Virus record (IMG/VR): IMGVR_UViG_3300044974_000658
Coordinates: 1-36,124 of that record
Source: a virus
Length of the DNA stretch: 36,124 nucleotides
Strand: one strand, 5' to 3'
Of the stretch, positions 1 to 6,843 are shown in pieces; within the stretch, counting starts at the first letter, position 1, and every line of letters starts with the position of its first letter. The notes under the pieces were generated by a model. That model searched no databases. It was not told the origin of the DNA and saw nothing but the letters and a program-made list of their open reading frames with translations. A program made the position numbers and the translations under genes.

Positions 1-719
1 TCGGCTTCTTTCTCAATTTCAATTTCCATTACTGGAGTAAATTCATTACTTCCTTTAATTACTGCACTACCTTCGATAACTTTTGCTTCAGTAACCGCCC
101 AAAAGAAACCTTTTTCGTCAGCTACTTCTTTATTAATTACCATAGGATAGTATTTATTCCAGTTTTCCTTTTCAGCTGAATATTCTGCTTCGTTTGAATT
201 AATACATAGGTACAACTTAACATATCGCATTCCTACAGAATGATTGTATACACGACCTTTTTTGTATAAATCAAACATAAAAGGATTAACCTCTTGTTTT
301 ATTTGAGTATCAAAAACTAAAGCTTCTGTATTTCCATCATAGTTAAAACCAAGTTTTTTGAAAGGAATTACTTTAGTATATGCTTTTAATTCATCTTTTA
401 CTGAATCTGATATAATCTTATCAAATTCCATTTCATGTTCTTGTAATAAATACAAAGTTTTTGATTCTTGTAAAGATTTCTTCCAAATACCTTGAATATG
501 ACAATCCATGTGGCTATCTATTACGTTTGTGGTATTAATAACCAATTTAGCACGTAATACAGTTGGATTTTCCACACTTAAAGAAATATCTTCTGCTTTA
601 TTTGCACTTTCTTTTTCTTCAATTAAAGATACATTCATTACAAAATCACCACGTTTGATAGCGTTTTTCTTTTGTGCAATAATTAGATCTTTATTCTTAA
701 ATACTTCTTCAAATGTCAT
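1..719 (-). CDS. HK97-type prohead maturation protease, left copy, cut by window edge
   Basis: This is the N-terminal portion of the protease annotated in full at 33203-34012; the C-terminal end runs off base 1. Apart from the silent difference at base 96 the coding sequence is the same. The histidine of the LQEHE motif and the serine of YNHSVGMR, the expected catalytic pair of HK97-like prohead proteases, are both included. It is not a second gene but the same locus seen again because of the terminal redundancy. Its start overlaps the stop of a 22-aa ORF by ATGA. Confidence 0.9.
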   Translation of the reverse strand, partial: MTFEEVFKNKDLIIAQKKNAIKRGDFVMNVSLIEEKESANKAEDISLSVENPTVLRAKLVINTTNVIDSHMDCHIQGIWKKSLQESKTLYLLQEHEMEFDKIISDSVKDELKAYTKVIPFKKLGFNYDGNTEALVFDTQIKQEVNPFMFDLYKKGRVYNHSVGMRYVKLYLCINSNEAEYSAEKENWNKYYPMVINKEVADEKGFFWAVTEAKVIEGSAVIKGSNEFTPVMEIEIEKEA

Positions 720-784
720 TTCTTTACTATTTGAGTTTCTTTGATAATCTTAAGTTTTTCCTTCTTAATCTTCTTAATATCCAT
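716..784 (-). CDS. 22-aa lysine-rich leader ORF before the protease (left copy)
   Basis: A 22-codon ORF beginning MDIKKIKKEK and ending QIVKK. About ten of 22 residues are lysine. Its TGA stop overlaps the protease ATG as ATGA, the same 4-nt coupling seen between many neighbours in this genome, and its ATG follows a 7-bp palindrome directly. I recognise no family. It could be a true small protein, a leader peptide that delivers ribosomes to the protease start, or chance. The coupling and position favour translation, but the length makes this tentative. Confidence 0.4.
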   Translation of the reverse strand: MDIKKIKKEKLKIIKETQIVKK

Positions 785-804
785 TTTGATTATATTTTAA
801 TCAA
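785..804. repeat. Palindromic intergenic element, left copy
   Basis: TTGATTA (786-792) and TAATCAA (798-804) form a perfect 7-bp inverted repeat around TATTT. The 19-mer TTTGATTATATTTTAATCA (785-803) recurs exactly at 29553-29571, after the tail tube gene. Here it lies directly before the ATG of the small ORF leading into the protease and capsid genes. No TAnnTTTG box is visible on the minus strand nearby, so this may be a phage-specific regulatory site for late genes. That role is inference. Confidence 0.5.
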
Positions 805-835
805 TGTAAAAGTAAATAAAAAAAATAATATTTGT

Positions 836-843
836 TATTTTTG
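836..843 (+). promoter_or_regulatory. Possible -7 box for the portal gene
   Basis: TATTTTTG fits the Bacteroidetes TAnnTTTG -7 consensus and lies 23 nt before the portal ATG at 867. No convincing TTG/TTTG -33 element is found 19-21 nt upstream, so support is moderate. Portal is the only plus-strand gene and would need its own promoter. A second candidate, AATATTTG just upstream, misses the first T of the consensus. Confidence 0.4.
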
Positions 844-866
844 ACTAAAAATTAATCAATTTAGAT

Positions 867-2078
867 ATGTTTATTAAACTAACAGAACGCTTAGGCTTCA
901 ATTTTGGATTCAAAAGATACGATTCTAACCCACAAATGCAAGGTGTTAATCTATTATCTTTAAATGGTAATGACTTTATCGATCCTGAAAATATAGATGC
1001 TTATGATATTTATTCAACTACTCCGCATCTATGGGCTGTAATACAAAGAAGAGGAGATTTATTAGCTGCTGGTCAATGGAGACATTATAAGTTAGTAAAT
1101 GGTCAAAAGGTAGAAGTAGATAATAGTGAAATAGTAAATACTTTAGAAAATCCTAACCCATTATATAAAGGTAATGACTATCTAAGGTTATTAAATGAAA
1201 ATAAGTGTGTTTACGGTAACGTATATACATATCAGGTAAAACCTTATTCTTTATCAAATCCATTATTATTAACTATTCTACCAAGTTATGATGTAAGGAT
1301 TAAAACGTTTAATAAATGGTTTAAACAAAGTAATATTGAAGATATTATTCAACATTATGAAATTATTTCTAGTAATGAGAAATTAGAAGTAAAAGATATA
1401 AATCATGTTTGGATTCAAAACTCTAAAAATCCTTTACAAGGTGAAAGCCCATTGCATAATTTATATATGCCAATATCAAATCTTAGATTAGGTTTAAGAT
1501 TTAGAAATACTTTAATGGCAAAAAAAGGAGCAATTGGTATTTTATCTAACGAATCAAAGGATCAAGCTGGACACGTTGCAATACCTAAAGATGAACGTTT
1601 AAGAATAGAACAAGAATTTCAAAAAGATTACGGAATTCAAGAAGGTAAAAGTTCTATAATAATGGCTTCATCTAATCTTAAATGGCAGTCAATATCATTC
1701 CCAACAAAAGATTTAATGTTATTTGAAGAGGATGAAAATGATTTTTGTCAAATATGCGATGCTTATGGAGTAAAAAGAGATTTGTTTGCTAGTACCAAAG
1801 GAGCAACTTTTGAGAATCAAAAAGAAGCATTAAAACAAACATATCAAAGTACTATTATTCCTGAAGCTGAAGAAATAGCTATGAATCATTCCTCAATGTT
1901 TAACTTAGATGGTAAGACTGAATGGTTAGAATTAGATTACTCACATATTCCGGTACTACAAGAAAATCAAGTTGAGAAAGCTCGAGTAAACAAATTACTA
2001 ACTGAAAGCATTAAAACATTAAAAGATGCTGGATTTGAAGATAAACAAATAAATGAATTGTTAGGGGTAAATCTATAA
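867..2078 (+). CDS. Phage portal protein (HK97-like), left copy
   Basis: A 403-aa protein with the layout of HK97-family portals. The N-terminal part has HLWAVIQRRGDLLAAGQW, where portals usually read 'av...ia..va...w', followed by LLNENKCVYGNVYTY, the usual 'L.GNaY' region, and a C-terminal helical part rich in acidic residues. It forms the dodecameric ring at one capsid vertex for DNA entry and tail joining. Length is typical. Gene order TerS-TerL-portal-protease-capsid is normal, but this gene alone lies on the plus strand. It converges on TerL with a 6-bp overlap of the two 3' ends and diverges from the protease. An identical copy is at 34160-35371. Confidence 0.9.
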   Translation: MFIKLTERLGFNFGFKRYDSNPQMQGVNLLSLNGNDFIDPENIDAYDIYSTTPHLWAVIQRRGDLLAAGQWRHYKLVNGQKVEVDNSEIVNTLENPNPLYKGNDYLRLLNENKCVYGNVYTYQVKPYSLSNPLLLTILPSYDVRIKTFNKWFKQSNIEDIIQHYEIISSNEKLEVKDINHVWIQNSKNPLQGESPLHNLYMPISNLRLGLRFRNTLMAKKGAIGILSNESKDQAGHVAIPKDERLRIEQEFQKDYGIQEGKSSIIMASSNLKWQSISFPTKDLMLFEEDENDFCQICDAYGVKRDLFASTKGATFENQKEALKQTYQSTIIPEAEEIAMNHSSMFNLDGKTEWLELDYSHIPVLQENQVEKARVNKLLTESIKTLKDAGFEDKQINELLGVNL

Positions 2079-3452
2079 AACCCTTAACACTCCTTCTCTT
2101 TGTAAATGTAATACAACATAAGATATAGCATCCATTGTATGGTTATTATTATCTTCAGGCTCTTCTAACGTAATTCCATGTCTATCAACTTTACGTGAAT
2201 AGTTTTCTTGTTCATGCTTTATGTTTTGTGAACTTGAAGTATAATATATCTTAATATTGTTCATTAAGTCAATCCTATCTATAATAGTACCTTTGTAAGC
2301 AACATGGCTATCGTAACCAAATCTTCTAAGCATGGCTATTTTTAAAGGTCTATTTGAATCACATATAATCGGTCTATCTTCTAGTATACCTAACTTTTTA
2401 AACATATAAATAACTATACCTTCATTCACTCCTTCGGAAAGTTCATAGTTCGTTATTTCATTACGTTGGTTAGATTGTAATTTTTCTCTAATAATATTTT
2501 CACTATCGTAATTCTTTTCATGTACGTATATAGCACCGTCATAATATTTGACTTCAACAACAGCCCATGGATCAACAGCTCCCCAGTCACAACCATAATA
2601 AACAGGTGCATCAAGTTGATGATATTCATGTTCGCTTATTTCTGACCATTTAAATATTCTATTAGGTTTCTCAGATTTCAAACCAAGTCCGTAAACTTCC
2701 CAGTTGAATTTAGAAGCACTATTTTTATTTTCGTTATCTAAACATCTTTGAAGCTCTATAATTTGATTTTTATTTAATTGCTTAATGTTTTGTTCAAAGT
2801 TATACGAAAATGCTTCTGAAATGCTTAAAACGTTATTTAAAACAGATTCACACATTTCTAATGGTTGGTAAGAAAGTATTTTATTTCTACTTTCAGCTGG
2901 ACAAAATGGATTATCTTTGAATGTAGAGTGTATTATAAGACTTCTTTTATCTTTCATTAAATCTTCTACCCAATGACCTTTTTTTGGATTGTAATCAATA
3001 AATACAAAGTCACTAGTACGTTGATCTAATTGGTTAAATGTAGTTAGTGAAATATTGTAAGGTTCATTAACCCAACAACAATCTTGTGTAAGTCCATGTA
3101 TCTTTTCTTCATCATCTGTACCTAAGAATTCAACACTAGAAAAGTTATTATAGAAAAATTTACCTTCTGTTTTATTTAAAGTAAATCCTTTTTGATACAT
3201 ATTATTTTCACGTAAATAGCGAATAGCATCTTGTAGTATTGTTTGTCTACAATCATGCTTTGTATCTCTCCAAATAGTCATACGTTTATTTGGATTCTGT
3301 AATGCGTATAAGTGATGCAATTGGATTAAAGATACTGTTTTACTACTACGTGAACTACCTACGTTTATAATGTATCTATATTTGTTAGATCCATCTTTAT
3401 TTTGTTCCTGAATAGCATTCCAATTTTTCTCAAATACTATCGTCGCTTTCAT
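2073..3452 (-). CDS. terL: Terminase large subunit
   Basis: A 459-aa packaging motor ATPase and nuclease. Residues about 31-40 read VGSSRSSKTV, a Walker A variant of phage terminases. CCWVNEPYN (about 124-132) is the Walker B region with its glutamate. The C-terminal RNase H-like nuclease is marked by YYGCDWGAVDPWAV, ICDSNRP and a late DAISYVVLHL, giving three acidic positions for metal binding. It acts at the portal and cuts concatemeric DNA. The start overlaps the TerS stop by 23 nt; the 3' end overlaps the oppositely oriented portal gene by 6 bp. The 3' part is repeated at 35366-36124. Confidence 0.93.
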   Translation of the reverse strand: MKATIVFEKNWNAIQEQNKDGSNKYRYIINVGSSRSSKTVSLIQLHHLYALQNPNKRMTIWRDTKHDCRQTILQDAIRYLRENNMYQKGFTLNKTEGKFFYNNFSSVEFLGTDDEEKIHGLTQDCCWVNEPYNISLTTFNQLDQRTSDFVFIDYNPKKGHWVEDLMKDKRSLIIHSTFKDNPFCPAESRNKILSYQPLEMCESVLNNVLSISEAFSYNFEQNIKQLNKNQIIELQRCLDNENKNSASKFNWEVYGLGLKSEKPNRIFKWSEISEHEYHQLDAPVYYGCDWGAVDPWAVVEVKYYDGAIYVHEKNYDSENIIREKLQSNQRNEITNYELSEGVNEGIVIYMFKKLGILEDRPIICDSNRPLKIAMLRRFGYDSHVAYKGTIIDRIDLMNNIKIYYTSSSQNIKHEQENYSRKVDRHGITLEEPEDNNNHTMDAISYVVLHLQREGVLRVL

Positions 3453-3891
3453 CAGGTCTTACAATCTCTATTTTTACACTATTTAATTGCTCTCCATCTG
3501 TTGTTACATCTGTTTGCTCTTTCAGTCCATTTAAACGTTGTGTAATGCTCGGATTGAAGATACCTAACATACCACCTATGATTTGATTTTCTCGTATTTC
3601 TTCTTTGATATATGAACAGATAGGAATAAAGTCATTATAGATTTTATCTTGATTTTTTAAATATTGATCTATTGTTCCGTATCTTTTATAGCAAAAAACT
3701 TTAAATCCTTCAATTGTCAAAGGTATTTTCATTGCGTCTTCCATTCTTTGACCTTCTTTGCCTACGTATTGAACTTTTAACCATTCTTTGCTTTGTTCTT
3801 GTACGTATTGTTTATATTCGTTGAAAGCATTAAGCAATTCATTTGGTTCTTTGAATATTCGAGTAGGATGTATATTGCCGTTTTTTCCCAT
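3430..3891 (-). CDS. terS: Terminase small subunit (GP3-package-like)
   Basis: A 153-aa protein directly upstream of TerL, overlapping it by 23 nt. The central block, with IPLTIEGFKVFCYKRYG, then SYIKEEIRENQIIGGMLGIF and ITQRLNGLKEQ, matches what I know of the small terminase family related to DNA-packaging protein gp3, common in Bacteroidetes phages. It should recognise phage DNA and load TerL. The ATG overlaps the stop of a 28-aa ORF by one nucleotide (TAATG). It is transcribed from the promoter at 3983-3990. Confidence 0.82.
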   Translation of the reverse strand: MGKNGNIHPTRIFKEPNELLNAFNEYKQYVQEQSKEWLKVQYVGKEGQRMEDAMKIPLTIEGFKVFCYKRYGTIDQYLKNQDKIYNDFIPICSYIKEEIRENQIIGGMLGIFNPSITQRLNGLKEQTDVTTDGEQLNSVKIEIVRPDESDDSI

Positions 3892-3977
3892 TAGTTTAAA
3901 AATATTATTATTTCTATTCCACCTTTATAGAATTCGTTTTCTATGTAGTAGTATTTAAATGTTCGTTGTGTTTTCAT
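3891..3977 (-). CDS. 28-aa ORF coupled to terminase small subunit
   Basis: A 28-codon ORF starting MKTQRTFKYYYI, with an aromatic patch (FKYYY) and an IIIF stretch near its end. Its TAA shares one base with the TerS ATG, the same TAATG arrangement seen at other junctions here. Its ATG lies five bases after a TATATTTG box, so the transcript would be almost leaderless. I recognise no family. It may be a small protein or a leader that couples translation into TerS. Support comes from position and junction geometry, not homology. Confidence 0.5.
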   Translation of the reverse strand: MKTQRTFKYYYIENEFYKGGIEIIIFLN

Positions 3978-3982
3978 TCTAA

Positions 3983-3990
3983 CAAATATA
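3983..3990 (-). promoter_or_regulatory. Promoter -7 box for the packaging genes
   Basis: TATATTTG on the minus strand, an exact match to TAnnTTTG, placed between the early-operon terminator and the 28-aa ORF/TerS/TerL unit. A TTTG lies 16 nt upstream within the terminator stem; spacing is shorter than the usual 19-21, so the -33 element is uncertain. The ATG at 3977 is only five bases after the box, implying a very short or absent 5' leader. Confidence 0.6.
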
Positions 3991-3993
3991 AAT

Positions 3994-4022
3994 AAAAAAA
4001 CCCTTACAAATTAATGCAAGGG
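3994..4022 (-). terminator. Rho-independent terminator of the early operon
   Basis: On the minus strand CCCTT (4022-4018) pairs with AAGGG (4005-4001), with one further G-C pair inside, followed by seven T residues (4000-3994). It lies 46 nt after the stop of the last early gene (4069) and directly before the packaging promoter, so it separates the two transcription units. Confidence 0.75.
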
Positions 4023-4068
4023 CTAAAACTAAATCTATGAATGAAAGTATAAATATAATGTTTTTTAT

Positions 4069-4248
4069 TTAACTACCGCATGAATCACATTGTTCATTGT
4101 TGTTACTATCGTATACATCTACTGTTATACCTTGTTGTTTTGCTATTTGTTTTTTTAGTTCGTAAATTTTGCCTTGTGTATCTATGTCTTGCATTAGATT
4201 ACCGGTAAGGTCTTTTTTCAATTGTTCTATTTGTTGTTCTAAAGTCAT
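4069..4248 (-). CDS. 59-aa hypothetical protein with C-terminal CxxC
   Basis: A 59-codon ORF starting MTLEQQIEQLKK. The first 40 residues are predicted coiled coil (EQQIEQLKKDL, IYELKKQIAKQ). The tail ends QCDSCGS, a single CxxC pair that could bind metal if the protein dimerises. Its ATG overlaps the stop of the upstream gene as ATGA, and a terminator follows, so it is the last gene of the early operon. No family recognised. Confidence 0.65.
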   Translation of the reverse strand: MTLEQQIEQLKKDLTGNLMQDIDTQGKIYELKKQIAKQQGITVDVYDSNNNEQCDSCGS

Positions 4249-4442
4249 AATTCTAAATTTAACTGGTTATTTTCTTCGTTTTTTTTAGGCTTGTTTAAAG
4301 CTTTGTATTGCTTCCAATAATCATATCTTATCAATCTATCCGTTTGATTGCAATAGTGGTAATATACACCATCTATATTAGCACCTCCGTAGTATCTTGC
4401 TATTGATAGTTGAGAGTATGATATGTTTTCAATTATTTTCAT
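4245..4442 (-). CDS. 65-aa hypothetical protein
   Basis: A 65-aa protein rich in tyrosine and asparagine (IARYYGGANIDGVYYHYC, then RLIRYDYWKQYKAL) with a polar C-terminus. No signal peptide or membrane segment. It overlaps the MazG-like gene upstream by 4 nt and the 59-aa gene downstream by 4 nt (ATGA both times), so all three are probably co-translated. The family is not one I can name. The tight coupling to MazG suggests a small early accessory protein; function unknown. Confidence 0.7.
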   Translation of the reverse strand: MKIIENISYSQLSIARYYGGANIDGVYYHYCNQTDRLIRYDYWKQYKALNKPKKNEENNQLNLEL

Positions 4443-5104
4443 TTTTTTATAAAAGTACCATTTTTTGTAACTCCTTTTCTGTCTTTTATTTCGTTATAAG
4501 CTATATCAAAACAAGCATCTATATCTAAATTTAATTGTGCAGCAAGTATTGTAATAACTACTCTAATATCTCCAAGTGCATCTATTTGTTCAGCTTTATT
4601 TCCTTTCAAATAAGCACTACATAATTCGCCTACTTCCTCTTGTAGCTTTATTAATTGTTTAGGTGCATTTTCTTCATGAATTAAATCTTTATCTTCTGCC
4701 CAAACTAATACATTGTTTTTAGTAGAAGTATTTTGTTGACTCTTTAGCTTTTCGATATAATTAACTGCATCCATAAGCTCTTCCTGAAGATGAATTAAAA
4801 AATTATCATTTTCATTTTCAGCTAAAGTAGTTCCGTATTTTGAAATACCTAATTCACTACGTTTACGAAATTGTTTTACTACTTCTTCAACTATTGAATC
4901 TTTTTTTGGTATTTCTATTATATTATAATCAAAATAATCACTTATATTATTATAATTAACAGTCATTTTGTGTCCATTATCTGCTATATATATTATACTT
5001 TCTTTGTTAAAATCAATTACAATGTATTCTTTATCTTTTGTAATGTATTTATCTAAATCAAATTTACCGTATAGTTTTGTGCCTAATTCAATCAATTTCT
5101 TCAT
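4439..5104 (-). CDS. MazG-like nucleotide pyrophosphohydrolase with two helical modules
   Basis: A 221-aa protein. The C-terminal half (about 148-215) carries LQEEVGELCSAYLKG and, later, DALGDIRVVI, the EExxE...ExxD metal-binding pattern of the all-alpha NTP pyrophosphohydrolases (MazG/dUTPase-2 superfamily). The middle part (about 82-122), SELGISKYGTTL...HLQEELMDAVNYIEKL, resembles a second such helical module often seen in phage dNTP-hydrolysing proteins. The first 70 residues are an uncharacterised lead. It probably hydrolyses NTPs or dNTPs, affecting nucleotide pools or (p)ppGpp levels during replication. It overlaps neighbours on both sides (17 nt upstream, 4 nt downstream). Confidence 0.8.
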   Translation of the reverse strand: MKKLIELGTKLYGKFDLDKYITKDKEYIVIDFNKESIIYIADNGHKMTVNYNNISDYFDYNIIEIPKKDSIVEEVVKQFRKRSELGISKYGTTLAENENDNFLIHLQEELMDAVNYIEKLKSQQNTSTKNNVLVWAEDKDLIHEENAPKQLIKLQEEVGELCSAYLKGNKAEQIDALGDIRVVITILAAQLNLDIDACFDIAYNEIKDRKGVTKNGTFIKK

Positions 5105-5255
5105 TTATATATTTTTTATTGTTAAAAACTCCTTTTCGATTTTCTCTAAATTTAAATCGTTTGTATGAAACCTCAGCAAATTGAACAGGTATAATTTTAC
5201 TTATACCCGTCCAGTGTATTGTGAGTCTATTTTTTGTTAATCTTGCTTTATTCAT
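5088..5255 (-). CDS. 55-aa basic hypothetical protein
   Basis: A 55-codon ORF starting MNKARLTKNR, strongly basic (KRFKFRENRK), with a short beta-like stretch IHWTGISKIIPVQF. Its ATG overlaps the stop of the SSB-like gene by one base (TAATG) and its 3' end overlaps the MazG-like gene by 17 nt, so it fills an otherwise empty interval in the operon. Position beside an SSB-like protein and its basic character are compatible with nucleic-acid binding, but no family is recognised. Confidence 0.65.
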   Translation of the reverse strand: MNKARLTKNRLTIHWTGISKIIPVQFAEVSYKRFKFRENRKGVFNNKKYINEEID

Positions 5256-5593
5256 TAGAAAGGCAGATCTTGTGATTCATTTTTACTTTCTTGTGCCATT
5301 TGTATAGGCAGCGGTTGTGATGTTTGTGTGCTACCTTGTTGGATTGATATTTTCCAAGCATCTAATGTAACGTAATAACGTCCGTTATATTCTTTACCAC
5401 GTAAATTAAACTCAACTTCTATTTGTTCACCTAATCGAATAGCATCAATTAAATCTACATTTCCTTGTGAAAGTTGAAATTGAATATCCTGTGGGTATTT
5501 GTCGTTTGTTCTTATTACAAAATCCCTTTTTGTAAACTTTTCAGTAATTACTTGTTCATCGTTTTTTACGATTAATTGTCCTTGTGTTTTCAT
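5255..5593 (-). CDS. DUF3127-family OB-fold, SSB-like protein
   Basis: A 112-aa protein with the DUF3127 signature: FTKRDFVIRT, then YPQDIQFQLSQ, EVEFNLRGKEYNGRYYVTLDAWKI. This family is largely confined to Bacteroidetes and their phages and has an OB-type fold. The protein ends in an acidic tip, SQDLPF, like the DDIPF tail by which SSB proteins recruit partners. It therefore probably coats single-stranded DNA during phage replication. It sits downstream of the recombination genes and one base from a small basic protein. Confidence 0.85.
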   Translation of the reverse strand: MKTQGQLIVKNDEQVITEKFTKRDFVIRTNDKYPQDIQFQLSQGNVDLIDAIRLGEQIEVEFNLRGKEYNGRYYVTLDAWKISIQQGSTQTSQPLPIQMAQESKNESQDLPF

Positions 5594-5607
5594 ATTTATT
5601 TATTGGT

Positions 5608-5871
5608 TTAAAATTCTAATTCTATTTGTTCTGCAAAATTATCAATGCTTGCGATTAATTGTATATATTCATTTGCTTCTGCAATACTTAAATTTTCTGT
5701 AAGTTCACAAACGATACTTTCTAACCATTTAATAGTATTATTTAGCCTTGCTTTGTTTTCTCTAACAAATGGCACTTCTCCTTGAATATTCTCTAATCTA
5801 TGAAGAGTTGACTGCATTAATAGACAAGCTCTAAATATATTATTCATGGTATTTTTTTTATTTTCATTCAT
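5608..5871 (-). CDS. 87-aa helical hypothetical protein
   Basis: An 87-aa, mostly alpha-helical protein (IFRACLLMQSTLHRLENI; NNTIKWLESIVCELTENLSIAEANEYIQ) with an acidic end IELEF. No metal motif or membrane segment. The start used gives a 3-nt gap to the gene upstream; Met9 (MNNIF) is a possible alternative start. Early-operon position between an SSB-like protein and small Cys-rich proteins suggests a host-takeover or replication accessory role, but nothing in the sequence shows which. Confidence 0.65.
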   Translation of the reverse strand: MNENKKNTMNNIFRACLLMQSTLHRLENIQGEVPFVRENKARLNNTIKWLESIVCELTENLSIAEANEYIQLIASIDNFAEQIELEF

Positions 5872-5874
5872 TTT

Positions 5875-6066
5875 TTATTCTTTTAATTTGTTTTTATCAT
5901 ATTGACTGAATTCATAATCTAACCACACATCGTGACTGCTTTTAAAATTACAATAGCCACATTGAATTGTATCTCCTTTCATTATGTTTCTTTTAAACTT
6001 TGATGGTCTTTGTGCACATGATTTACAACTGCAGCTATTTTCTTTTTCACATGAAGGGCATATCAT
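5875..6066 (-). CDS. 63-aa cysteine-rich, zinc-ribbon-like protein
   Basis: A 63-aa protein with CPSC (3-6), a CSCKSC cluster (12-17) and CGYC (about 37-40), spaced like a small zinc ribbon or two half knuckles. It begins MICPSCEKEN and ends DKNKLKE. It overlaps the upstream zinc-finger gene by 4 nt (ATGA), so the two Cys-rich proteins are made together. Probably a metal-binding adaptor for DNA, RNA or protein; no named family. Confidence 0.7.
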   Translation of the reverse strand: MICPSCEKENSCSCKSCAQRPSKFKRNIMKGDTIQCGYCNFKSSHDVWLDYEFSQYDKNKLKE

Positions 6067-6287
6067 TTCTTTAAAATATATTTAATTATCTCTATTCTAC
6101 TCATTGGTACAAACTCAAACTTTCCGTTTACCCTTTGTATTAATCCTTTATGCTTTTTAGCTCTTTTAAAGCAACATAATCTGCATTCTATAGTTACTCC
6201 TTTGTCAGCTTCACGCATATACTTAGATGTATTTATATGATACAAAAACAATGGATAGTTACGTTTGCATCCGAAACATTTTTTCAT
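6063..6287 (-). CDS. 74-aa zinc-finger-like protein
   Basis: A 74-aa protein with MKKCFGCKRNYPLFLYHIN and, about 25 residues later, ECRLCCFKR: two CxxC pairs in the arrangement of the small phage proteins related to the zinc-binding N-terminal part of HNH endonucleases. There is no HNH catalytic motif after it; the remainder is a basic stretch and a helix IEIIKYILKK. It is probably a stand-alone zinc-binding protein. ATGA overlaps join it to the genes on both sides. Confidence 0.7.
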   Translation of the reverse strand: MKKCFGCKRNYPLFLYHINTSKYMREADKGVTIECRLCCFKRAKKHKGLIQRVNGKFEFVPMSRIEIIKYILKK

Positions 6288-6424
6288 AGTAATTTAATTT
6301 TCAAAAACATTTCAAACGTAAATATTTTCTGTTGCTTACCGAAATTCTTAATATACAACCCGTACAATCTATTCCTATCTGCTTTTCTTTTACTTACTTT
6401 CATATTTAATAATTCTACTTTCAT
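6284..6424 (-). CDS. 46-aa basic hypothetical protein
   Basis: A 46-codon ORF starting MKVELLNMKVSKRKADRNRL and ending EMFLKIKLL; it is strongly basic. Its TGA overlaps the ATG of the zinc-finger gene (ATGA), and its start is 3 nt after the stop of the gene upstream, so it fills a gap in the operon exactly. It reads like a small nucleic-acid-binding protein, but no family is recognised. A start at Met8 is also possible. Confidence 0.6.
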   Translation of the reverse strand: MKVELLNMKVSKRKADRNRLYGLYIKNFGKQQKIFTFEMFLKIKLL

Positions 6425-6427
6425 TTA

Positions 6428-6820
6428 TTAGTCAAGTATTTTAATTCGTTTCATATATTTCCATTCTACGTATTTTTCACTATGAACTGCTTTACATATA
6501 AATAATCCATGTTCATATTTGGCAAACTCTCTAACTAACCAAGAATCTGTTTCATAATCCCTAACCAAACACAACTCACCAACTTCAGGAAGTACAATCG
6601 GTCTTTCTTGTGTGAATCCTTGTAATGTGTATTCTGTGAATGAGAGTAATGAATTTGATTCATTTATATCTTCTTTTCCATCTTTTGTAAATGATATAAT
6701 AAAAACATCAAATTTAACATTGATAGGATTGTATTCATCGCCGTCAATACTGGCAACCACACCCCACCCATAAGAAGCATGATAAACTCTATCTCCTACT
6801 TTAAAATTTTCTTTTTTCAT
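6428..6820 (-). CDS. 130-aa conserved phage protein with KOW/Tudor-like N-terminus
   Basis: A 130-aa protein. Its N-terminus, FKVGDRVYHASYGWGVVASI, is a beta-barrel lead shared with CarD/KOW-like folds and found in many Bacteroidetes phage proteins, followed by LLSFTEYTLQGF. The second half (LCLVRDYETDSWLVREFAKY; AVHSEKYVEWKYMKRI) is a separate small beta domain seen in phage accessory proteins. Role unknown; binding to nucleic acid or polymerase is possible from the fold but unproven. It lies between the RlpA-like gene and small basic proteins in the early operon. Confidence 0.75.
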   Translation of the reverse strand: MKKENFKVGDRVYHASYGWGVVASIDGDEYNPINVKFDVFIISFTKDGKEDINESNSLLSFTEYTLQGFTQERPIVLPEVGELCLVRDYETDSWLVREFAKYEHGLFICKAVHSEKYVEWKYMKRIKILD

Positions 6821-6843
6821 AAATTTTATTTTTAAATTTATTA

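Larger units (their letters stand above)
1..2831. repeat. Left copy of a 2831-bp terminal redundancy
   Basis: This stretch is repeated in the same orientation at 33294-36124 with a constant offset of 33293. It carries the 5' part of the protease gene, the whole portal gene and the 3' part of TerL. The one difference I noticed is C96 here against A33389 there, a silent alanine codon change. It is either overlap from a circular or permuted genome or a true long terminal repeat; the sequence alone does not decide. Confidence 0.95.

Noticed and set aside
508-744. Plus-strand ORF of 78 codons (also at 33801-34037).
   Set aside because: It is the antisense shadow of the prohead protease, with hydrophobic, low-complexity content typical of the complement of an AT-rich gene.
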